Source of the DNA: Sedimenticola sp.
GTDB taxonomy: Bacteria; Pseudomonadota; Gammaproteobacteria; Chromatiales; Chromatiaceae
Length of the DNA: 11,264 nucleotides
Reading direction: 5' to 3'
Assembly: GCA_026197195.1 (NCBI GenBank)
Contig: JAPHUG010000196.1
Span: 1 to 11,264, forward strand
The notes beneath the pieces were generated by a model that was given only the letters and a program-made list of their open reading frames with translations, ran no database searches and was not told the DNA's origin. Of the stretch, positions 6,483 to 11,264 are shown one piece after another (within the stretch, counting starts at the first letter, position 1; each line of letters begins with the position of its first letter). A program made the translations under genes and the position numbers.

Positions 6483-6947
6483 ATGTCGAACACCAGAATT
6501 ATAAAAAAGTATCCGAACCGTCGTCTCTATGATACCGAGTTGAGCCGCTACATCACGCTTAACGATATTCGCGAACTGGTCATGAAAGGCAGCGATTTTC
6601 AGGTAGTGGATACCAATACAAACGAAGACCTGACACGCTCTATTCTCCTGCAGATCATGCTGGATGAAGAGTCGGGAGGAGAGCCGCTGTTCAGCGCCAA
6701 GATGCTTTCCCAGATCATCCGTTTCTATGGTGGAACCGTACAGGGCATCCTTGCGCGCTACCTGGAGGAGAGCCTCTCCATGTTCGTTCAGCAGCAGGAG
6801 CAACTGAACAACACCGTTGGCAGCGACCCCATGAAGGCAATGACCAGCATGGCTGAGCAGAATATGAAAATCTGGTCCGATATGCAGACCAGCTTCTTCA
6901 AAGCCGCCGGCATGGCGAGCGCCAGCAACCGCAAGAAAGAAGAGTAA
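6483..6947 (+). CDS. phaR: PHA synthesis repressor PhaR
   Basis: PhaR-family proteins bind DNA at phasin promoters and also bind PHA; nascent polymer titrates them off and releases phaP expression. The 154-residue protein opens with IIKKYPNRRLYDTELSRYITL, the hallmark of the N-terminal PHB/PHA accumulation regulator DNA-binding domain (about residues 1-62). The second accumulation-regulator domain follows (about 68-108, with LFSAKMLSQIIRFYGGTVQG). The tail (about 110-154) is Met- and Gln-rich and amphipathic, suited to binding granules. Start: ATG at 6483 has a GAGGA ribosome site nine bases upstream. It lies between phaA and phaP, and a pair of dyads at the phaP promoter is its likely target. 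Confidence 0.94.
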   Translation: MSNTRIIKKYPNRRLYDTELSRYITLNDIRELVMKGSDFQVVDTNTNEDLTRSILLQIMLDEESGGEPLFSAKMLSQIIRFYGGTVQGILARYLEESLSMFVQQQEQLNNTVGSDPMKAMTSMAEQNMKIWSDMQTSFFKAAGMASASNRKKEE

Positions 6948-7017
6948 CCCGCCCGCTATTCCCAGATCACAACCGCTCAACCTCTAAACAGCGAGGGGGC
7001 GTCGCACACCCGTCGCT

Positions 7018-7032
7018 TTGTGCGTTGCACAA
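7018..7032. promoter_or_regulatory. Candidate PhaR operator 1 upstream of phaP
   Basis: TTGTGC-GTT-GCACAA is a perfect dyad with a three-base centre, 18 bases upstream of the phaP -35 box. Its reverse complement matches operator 2 apart from one inserted base. The core TGC-N3-GCA agrees with the PhaR dyad form CTGC-N3-GCAG known from other proteobacteria. Assignment to PhaR is inferred from that similarity and from the phaR gene next door. Confidence 0.65.
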
Positions 7033-7050
7033 TTTTTTTTCGAATAGCTA

Positions 7051-7079
7051 TTGACACCCCCTACGAAACACCCTATGCT
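7051..7079 (+). promoter_or_regulatory. Strong sigma70-type phaP promoter
   Basis: TTGACA (7051-7056, perfect consensus) and TATGCT (7074-7079) are separated by 17 bases. Transcription should start near 7086, giving a leader of about 38 bases that contains operator 2 and the GGAGAG ribosome site. This is the best core promoter in the window, fitting the high phasin output expected when PHA is made. Confidence 0.82.
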
Positions 7080-7090
7080 GCACCGCAATA

Positions 7091-7106
7091 TTGTTGCAAC
7101 GCACAA
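7091..7106. promoter_or_regulatory. Candidate PhaR operator 2 in the phaP leader
   Basis: TTGTTGCAACGCACAA lies a few bases downstream of the predicted transcription start. It differs from the reverse complement of operator 1 (TTGTGCAACGCACAA) by a single inserted T. A repressor here would block promoter escape, and pairing with operator 1 across the promoter could form a loop. Confidence 0.62.
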
Positions 7107-7123
7107 AACGCGGAGAGATCCCA

Positions 7124-7501
7124 ATGAACGACCCAAAAGCAAATCTGGAACTGATCAAAGATTTCGGCATTAACGGCTACGAAAATATCCGTTCATTGGC
7201 TGAGATCAACCTCCGCACCTGGGAAAAGCTGGTTGAGAAGCAGATGGATACCTTTGGCCTGTTTGTTGATGCCGGTATCGAACAGCTTTCCGCCAACAAA
7301 AATCCACAGGATATCAAAGGCCTGCTGGACAACCAGGTCGCCCTTGGTAAAGCGTTGAGCGAGAACATCGCTGGCAAGAGCCGCGAAACTGTTGATCTGG
7401 CGAACCAGGCCGGTAACGAGTACCGCAGCTGGCTTGAGAATGGCATCAGCACCTTCAACAGCAAGGTATCTGCAGTAGCTGGAGAAGCCTTCAAAAAGTA
7501 A
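7124..7501 (+). CDS. phaP: Phasin family protein (PHA granule coat)
   Basis: Phasins are small amphipathic helical proteins that coat PHA granules and limit coalescence. The 125-residue sequence has the proteobacterial phasin pattern: LELIKDFGINGYENIRSLAEINLRTWEKLVEKQM, a middle LLDNQVALGKALSENI, then ETVDLANQAGNEYRSWLENGISTFNSK. It has no cysteine, no signal peptide and no membrane segment. Start: ATG at 7124 has GGAGAG six bases upstream; an upstream in-frame TTG at 7091 would start inside the candidate operator and is rejected. The gene has its own near-consensus promoter and strong tandem terminators, so it is probably monocistronic and expressed far above its neighbours once PhaR is released. 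Confidence 0.92.
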   Translation: MNDPKANLELIKDFGINGYENIRSLAEINLRTWEKLVEKQMDTFGLFVDAGIEQLSANKNPQDIKGLLDNQVALGKALSENIAGKSRETVDLANQAGNEYRSWLENGISTFNSKVSAVAGEAFKK

Positions 7502-7565
7502 GCGCTTCTGTTTGACCTTATCAAGTCCTGATTCGCCTGTTGGTCGAGTCAGGCAGAGATCCTCC

Positions 7566-7595
7566 TCTCTCTGAACAGTGCATAGAGAGATTTTT
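7566..7595 (+). terminator. First phaP terminator-like hairpin
   Basis: TCTCTCT (7566-7572) and AGAGAGA (7584-7590) form a 7-bp stem with an 11-base loop, followed at once by TTTTT (7591-7595). It is weaker than the following GC-rich terminator and would act as the first of a tandem pair. Confidence 0.5.
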
Positions 7596-7622
7596 GCCCG
7601 GCTCCCCGCCGGGCTTTTTTTT
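7596..7622 (+). terminator. Rho-independent terminator of phaP
   Basis: GCCCGGC (7596-7602) and GCCGGGC (7608-7614) form a perfect GC-rich 7-bp stem with the loop TCCCC, followed by eight T. This is a textbook intrinsic terminator, and it separates the PHA genes from dsrA. Confidence 0.95.
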
Positions 7623-7644
7623 GCATACCCCAATTACCCAGTGG

Positions 7645-7672
7645 TTTACTTGGTATTAGTTTGTTCTATCAT
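7645..7672 (+). promoter_or_regulatory. Candidate dsrA promoter
   Basis: TTTACT (7645-7650) and TATCAT (7667-7672) are separated by 16 bases, downstream of the phaP terminator. Transcription would start near 7679 and leave a leader of about 120 bases before dsrA. Confidence 0.5.
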
Positions 7673-7681
7673 CAGCATCAA

Positions 7682-7777
7682 GCTGTTGGTCTAACAGCAG
7701 ATACCCCCTGCAACCAAGCGGAGGGTCAACCAAAACAGCCCAGAAGGGCAAGCGCTGCACACTTTACTTTGGGCAGC
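7682..7777 (+). other. Structured 5' leader of dsrA
   Basis: Three stems can be drawn in the presumed leader: GCTGTT/AACAGC (7682-7698), GCCC-AGAA-GGGC (7738-7749), and GCTGC/GCAGC (7754-7758 with 7773-7777). None matches a riboswitch I know and no terminator follows. It is recorded because this 297-base gap otherwise holds only terminators and the promoter. Confidence 0.3.
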
Positions 7778-7798
7778 AGAGGTAATTTGGGAGGTAGT

Positions 7799-9046
7799 AT
7801 GACAAAACCAATGCATGACACCCCGATGCTGGATCAGCTTGAGGGTGGTCCCTGGCCAAGCTTTGTTACCGGCTTGAAACGTCTGGCTAATGATAACGAT
7901 ATGATGGTGGACCTGCTCGGTCAGCTTGAGACCTCATATGAAACACGCAAAGGCTATTGGAAAGGTGGCACCGTCGGCGTCATCGGCTACGGGGGAGGCG
8001 TTATTCCCCGCTTTACGGAACTGAAAGACGAGAATAACAAACCGTTATTCCCGGCGGCCGCAGAGTTTCACACGCTGCGTATCATGCCGCCACCGGGCAT
8101 GCACTATGACAGCAAGACCATTCGTAACCTGTGCGACATCTGGGAGAAATACGGTTCCGGCCTGATTGCATTTCATGGCCAGTCGGGTGACATCATGTTC
8201 CAGGGCTGTACCACTGAAAACGTACAGAAGGCGTTCGATGAGATTAACGCAGCAGGATTCGATATGGGTGGAGCCGGTCCCGCCGTCAGAACCGGTATGT
8301 CTTGCGTCGGTGCCGCTCGCTGTGAGCAATCCTGTTACGACGAGGCGCGCGCCATGCGAACCTGCGTCAACGCCAATCTGGATGACATGCATCGCCCCGC
8401 CCTGCCTTACAAGCTCAAATTCAAGGCCTCGGGCTGCGCCAATGACTGCATGAACTCAATCCAACGCGCCGACGTTGCGATGATTGGCACCTGGCGTGAC
8501 GATATGAAAGTGGACCAGGCCGAGGTGAAAAACTTTGTCGATAAAAAAGGACGCAAGTATGTTATCGACAATGTCATCACCCGCTGCCCGACTCAGGCGC
8601 TGTCATTGAATGATGACAACAGCCTCGCGGTGGACAATCACAACTGCGTACGCTGCATGCACTGCATCAATGTCATGACCAAGGCGCTCTCACCCGGAGA
8701 TGACCGTGGCGTAAGTATCTTGGTAGGTGGCAAGCGAACGCTGAAGATCGGCGACCTGATGGGTACGGTCATCGTCCCTTTCCACAAGCTGGAAACCGAT
8801 GAAGATTATGAGTGGCTGGAGGAGCTCAGCACTGACATTCTCGATTTCTTTGCGGAAAATGCACTGGAGCATGAACGCACTGGTGAGATGATCGAGCGTA
8901 TCGGACTCATCAACTTCCTGGAAGGGCTGGGTCTTGATATCGAACCCGAAATGATCTCTCAACCCAGGACCAACCCCTATGTCAGAACGGACGACTGGGA
9001 TCAGGAAGCGGCCAAATGGAAGGAGAGAAAAGCACAAGCGAACTGA
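7799..9046 (+). CDS. dsrA: Oxidative-type (reverse) dissimilatory sulfite reductase alpha subunit DsrA
   Basis: DsrA pairs with DsrB in the siroheme enzyme that, in sulfur oxidizers, oxidises sulfur delivered by DsrC to sulfite in the cytoplasm. This 415-residue protein begins with the conserved TPMLDQLEGGPWPSF and has ETRKGYWKGGTVGVIGYGGG. The siroheme / 4Fe-4S ligands are intact: Cys169-x5-Cys175 (SCVGAARC) and Cys213-x3-Cys217 (GCANDC). The inserted ferredoxin domain has Cys263 plus C283VRCMHC289. The sequence resembles A. vinosum DsrA (KVDQAEVKNFV, YVIDNVITRCPTQALSLNDD) far more than Desulfovibrio DsrA as I recall them. Start: ATG at 7799 follows GGGAGG by four bases; the in-frame extension to 7661 lacks family similarity. 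Oddly no dsrB or other dsr gene is present, and the gene is closed by a strong hairpin. Confidence 0.95.
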   Translation: MTKPMHDTPMLDQLEGGPWPSFVTGLKRLANDNDMMVDLLGQLETSYETRKGYWKGGTVGVIGYGGGVIPRFTELKDENNKPLFPAAAEFHTLRIMPPPGMHYDSKTIRNLCDIWEKYGSGLIAFHGQSGDIMFQGCTTENVQKAFDEINAAGFDMGGAGPAVRTGMSCVGAARCEQSCYDEARAMRTCVNANLDDMHRPALPYKLKFKASGCANDCMNSIQRADVAMIGTWRDDMKVDQAEVKNFVDKKGRKYVIDNVITRCPTQALSLNDDNSLAVDNHNCVRCMHCINVMTKALSPGDDRGVSILVGGKRTLKIGDLMGTVIVPFHKLETDEDYEWLEELSTDILDFFAENALEHERTGEMIERIGLINFLEGLGLDIEPEMISQPRTNPYVRTDDWDQEAAKWKERKAQAN

Positions 9047-9057
9047 TGGTTGATTGA

Positions 9058-9088
9058 GGGGCTACCCGGGATTGTGACGGGTAGCCCC
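9058..9088. terminator. Hairpin between convergent dsrA and ubiA
   Basis: GGGGCTACCCG (9058-9068) and CGGGTAGCCCC (9078-9088) form a perfect, very stable 11-bp stem with a 9-base loop. On the plus strand the loosely T-rich ATTCGTTT follows. It lies 11 bases after the dsrA stop and 7 bases from the end of ubiA, so it probably ends transcription from both sides. Confidence 0.75.
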
Positions 9089-9095
9089 ATTCGTT

Positions 9096-10001
9096 TCAGC
9101 CCAGCATGTAGTCCAGCAGAAGCCCGAAGAAGATCAGCATACCGACGCAGTTATTGTTTAGAAAAGCGGTAAAGCAGGCTGCCGGTTCCCGCCCCCTTAT
9201 CAGCTGTTGCTGCCTGGCAAACAGCAACGCAGCAGCCAACAGACCCGCATAGTAGAAACCACCCAACCCGACCATCTGACCGACCGCCACCAGCAAACCG
9301 ATCATCGCAATTTGCAAAAGCCCAATAATCAGCCGGTCGTATTGACCAAACAGAATCGCCGTCGATTTCACTCCAATCCTGAGATCATCGTCCCTATCCA
9401 CCATGGCATATTCCGTATCGTAGATCAGCGCCCAGATAATCGTCGCCAAATAGAGCACCCAGGCCACCAGGGGCACCCTCTCGGTCAGGGCCATATAGGC
9501 CATCGGGACAGCCCAGCCAAAGGCCATACCCAGCACCAGCTGTGGAAGATGGGTAAAACGTTTCATGAAAGGATAGAGTGCCGCTAACAGCACCGCTACC
9601 ACCGACATCAGGATGGTCTGCTGATTTAACAACAGAACCAGGGCAAAGGCGACCAGACAGAGGATCGTGAAGATCCAAAGCGCCTCCCGGGGTTTCACCA
9701 ACCCGGTGGCCAGTGGACGCCCGCAGGTCCGAGCCACCTCACCATCAATATGCCTGTCGGCAAAATCATTGATGGCGCAGCCGGCAGAGCGCATCAACGC
9801 AACACCCAGCATAAAGATCAACACCACACCCCAACGCGGCTCACCGTCACCGGCGAGCCACAAGGCCCAGAGCGCGGGCCACAGCAACAACAGGATACCG
9901 ATCGGTTTATCCAGCCGTACCAAACGAATATAGCCATCCAGTTGCTGCTGAAATGTACGCGGTGCCATCGTCGTTTTTATTTCAAATTCAGGCTGACTCA
10001 T
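9096..10001 (-). CDS. ubiA: 4-hydroxybenzoate polyprenyltransferase UbiA
   Basis: UbiA attaches the polyprenyl tail to 4-hydroxybenzoate, the second committed step of ubiquinone synthesis, in the inner membrane. The 301-residue protein has eight or nine hydrophobic segments and both aspartate-rich motifs that bind Mg-diphosphate: N78DFADRHID86 (NDxxDxxxD) and Y194[12 protein letters not shown]206. The N-terminal [19 protein letters not shown] and the segment [11 protein letters not shown] are typical of UbiA rather than of related farnesyl- or homogentisate transferases. The start ATG (10001-9999) overlaps the ubiC stop TGA (10000-9998) as ATGA, which couples translation of the two genes; an AGAG-type ribosome site lies upstream inside ubiC. 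It is convergent with dsrA. Confidence 0.97.
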   Translation of the reverse strand: MSQPEFEIKTTMAPRTFQQQLDGYIRLVRLDKPIGILLLLWPALWALWLAGDGEPRWGVVLIFMLGVALMRSAGCAINDFADRHIDGEVARTCGRPLATGLVKPREALWIFTILCLVAFALVLLLNQQTILMSVVAVLLAALYPFMKRFTHLPQLVLGMAFGWAVPMAYMALTERVPLVAWVLYLATIIWALIYDTEYAMVDRDDDLRIGVKSTAILFGQYDRLIIGLLQIAMIGLLVAVGQMVGLGGFYYAGLLAAALLFARQQQLIRGREPAACFTAFLNNNCVGMLIFFGLLLDYMLG

Positions 10002-10558
10002 GGACGACTCTCTGGAATATCCGGTAAAAACAGCTCATTCACCAGCAGGGGTTTTCCTGCCAGATGAAACAGGGTACGCCTCCCCCATACAACTTCGGCG
10101 TTTTGGAGATGCTGGGTGGCTGAACCAAACAACTGGTGACCCGGTAGCAGGCGTGCCATCTCGGTCACCCCTCGTTGCATCGTGGGGTCAGCAAACAGCA
10201 CTTCCCCCAGCGGACGATCGCCCAGAAGGGTTAGCCGCCGGGCTGGCCCGCTGAGACTACGCACAGGTATCAGTGTCCTCGCAAACACCCAGGGGACACC
10301 GTGACAGATCAGCTCCACTTCACGGACGACGGCAATACCCGCCCGACGCATGCCTAACAGCCGACGCTCACTGGGGAGTGGCCGAGCCCACCCCTGACGC
10401 AGTACGTTGACACTAAAGTCGCCCGATGATGCGTGCTTCAGACGTGAAGTCAATGAACCCCGATCACACAACCAATCTGCAATCCCAACCGGTACAGCGT
10501 GGTGCCGCAGCCGGCTCCAGGTTTCCCAGTTTGGTTCCCGCCAGCCCTTTAACCCCAT
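9998..10558 (-). CDS. ubiC: Chorismate pyruvate-lyase UbiC
   Basis: UbiC removes pyruvate from chorismate to give 4-hydroxybenzoate, the ring precursor of ubiquinone, in the cytosol. The 186 residues are about 20 longer than E. coli UbiC, mostly at the N-terminus. Family features are [13 protein letters not shown] (28-40), the active-site Arg79 in VVREVEL, LSGP (102-105), Leu117 in RPLGEVLF, and the near-C-terminal [11 protein letters not shown] with catalytic Glu175. These align with E. coli Arg76, Leu114 and Glu155. Start: ATG at 10558 has a GGAA-type ribosome site about eight bases upstream. It is followed by ubiA with a four-base overlap, so product and consumer are made together. recG ends 95 bases upstream on the same strand; I saw no convincing promoter between them. 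Confidence 0.92.
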   Translation of the reverse strand: MGLKGWREPNWETWSRLRHHAVPVGIADWLCDRGSLTSRLKHASSGDFSVNVLRQGWARPLPSERRLLGMRRAGIAVVREVELICHGVPWVFARTLIPVRSLSGPARRLTLLGDRPLGEVLFADPTMQRGVTEMARLLPGHQLFGSATQHLQNAEVVWGRRTLFHLAGKPLLVNELFLPDIPESRP

Positions 10559-10653
10559 CTACAACGTTCCAATTCGTCCACTGCAAAGTGGCACATTATC
10601 ACCGATTTCACGACGGTTTTCTTCATGAATTGGCCGTTTGGATTTAAAACGAA

Positions 10654-11264
10654 TCAGGCGTTGATATAGTGCTGTCTATCGCCTATCCAGCGACGCACCA
10701 GGGGAGCCACACGCTCAGGATAGTGTTCGAGTAGTAACTCGGCCGCCAGCTGGACCTCATCCAGTAACGCCTGATCACGCAGCAGGTCAGCGATCCGAAA
10801 CTGCATTTCACCGGTCTGACGGGTCCCCAATACCTCACCCGGCCCACGCAGCTCCAGGTCTTTCTGAGCAATCACGAACCCATCACTGGTCTCGCGCATC
10901 ACTCCCAGACGCTGCTGGGCATTTTGCGACAACGGAGGGTGATACATCAGTACACAGTGACTCTCAACCGCACCACGCCCGACACGCCCCCGCAACTGAT
11001 GGAGTTGCGCCAGGCCCAATCGTTCCGGATTTTCTATAATCATCAAGCTCGCCTTGGGCACATCCACCCCCACCTCTATCACGGTTGTGGCCACCAGCAG
11101 CTCCAGCTCACCCTGCTTAAAAGCCGCCATCACAGCCTCTTTTTCAGCCGCCTTGAGTCGCCCGTGTACCAACCCGATCTGCAACCCTGGTAGCGCCTCC
11201 TGCAAGGCCTGTAGGGTCTCCTCAGCCGCCTGACACTGAAGCGCCTCAGACTCTTCAATCAACG
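10654..11264 (-). CDS. recG: ATP-dependent DNA helicase RecG, C-terminal part (cut by window edge)
   Basis: RecG is a superfamily 2 helicase that remodels stalled replication forks and Holliday junctions. Only the last 202 residues of about 690 lie in the window; the frame stays open to the right edge, so the TTG near 11262 is an internal leucine (PLIEESEAL) and not a start. Visible are part of helicase domain 2 with motif IV-V (GLVHGRLKAAEKE, LLVATTVIEVGVDVP), motif VI (QLHQLRGRVGRG), and the C-terminal wedge-contact region with DGFVIAQKDLELRGPGEVLGTRQTG, strongly conserved in RecG. The protein ends YINA at a TGA (10656-10654). The motifs are intact and the frame shows no disruption. Confidence 0.96.
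   Translation of the reverse strand, partial: LIEESEALQCQAAEETLQALQEALPGLQIGLVHGRLKAAEKEAVMAAFKQGELELLVATTVIEVGVDVPKASLMIIENPERLGLAQLHQLRGRVGRGAVESHCVLMYHPPLSQNAQQRLGVMRETSDGFVIAQKDLELRGPGEVLGTRQTGEMQFRIADLLRDQALLDEVQLAAELLLEHYPERVAPLVRRWIGDRQHYINA

Noticed and set aside
7661..7798. An upstream in-frame start for DsrA giving 46 extra residues.
   Set aside because: The extension overlaps the promoter and leader, is not family-like, and GGGAGG sits just before the ATG at 7799.
9998..10001. The ubiC/ubiA four-base overlap as a possible frameshift or fusion.
   Set aside because: ATGA overlap is ordinary translational coupling; both proteins are complete with normal ends.
10549..10626. A 25-codon minus-strand ORF (starting MKKTVVKSV) in the recG-ubiC gap that overlaps the ubiC start by 10 bases.
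   Set aside because: There is no ribosome site before its ATG and no recognisable peptide feature; 25 codons can occur by chance. It could be a leader peptide but nothing supports it.
10559..10653. A possible ubiC promoter with a minus-strand GATAAT.
   Set aside because: No acceptable -35 element at 16-18 bases; ubiC may be read from the recG transcript.

Overview
The window looks like chromosomal DNA of a sulfur-oxidizing gammaproteobacterium of the Chromatiales / sulfur-oxidizing symbiont type. Three things point there: a two-subunit class III polyhydroxyalkanoate (PHA) synthase (PhaC with PhaE) that closely resembles the Allochromatium vinosum proteins as I remember them, an oxidative-type (reverse) dissimilatory sulfite reductase alpha subunit (DsrA), and housekeeping genes (bioB, comF, ubiC-ubiA, recG) of ordinary gammaproteobacterial kind. 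I found no transposase, phage gene, CRISPR array, rRNA or tRNA.

Layout. 1-624 (-): N-terminal two thirds of bioB, cut by the left edge. 744-1436 (+): divergent comF. Between them are a sigma70-type bioB promoter and a BirA-like operator that covers its -35 element and reaches the comF start codon. 1568-1810 (+): a small YdcH/DUF465 protein, then hisG (1975-2853, +), which converges with four bases to spare on phaC. 2858-4877 (-): phaE-phaC. 5079-7501 (+): phaA, phaR and the phasin gene phaP, divergent from phaEC. 7799-9046 (+): dsrA, alone, with its own promoter candidate and a strong terminator-like hairpin. 9096-10558 (-): ubiC-ubiA, overlapping by four bases. 10654-11264 (-): C-terminal third of recG, cut by the right edge.

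How the genes work together. PhaA condenses two acetyl-CoA to acetoacetyl-CoA, PhaC/PhaE polymerise (R)-3-hydroxyacyl-CoA, PhaP coats the granule, and PhaR is expected to sense nascent PHA and repress phaP. Two almost identical dyads lie in opposite orientation around a near-consensus phaP promoter, as expected for PhaR operators. The acetoacetyl-CoA reductase gene phaB, which I recall following these genes in A. vinosum, is absent; the next gene is dsrA. UbiC and UbiA carry out the first two committed steps of ubiquinone synthesis.

Most of the window is well-understood core metabolism. The best candidates for something unusual are the solitary dsrA without dsrB, the PhaR-type operator pair at phaP, the cluster of dyads in the phaE-phaA spacer, the BirA operator shared between bioB and comF, and a long hairpin built into the last codons of phaC that could also end hisG transcripts.
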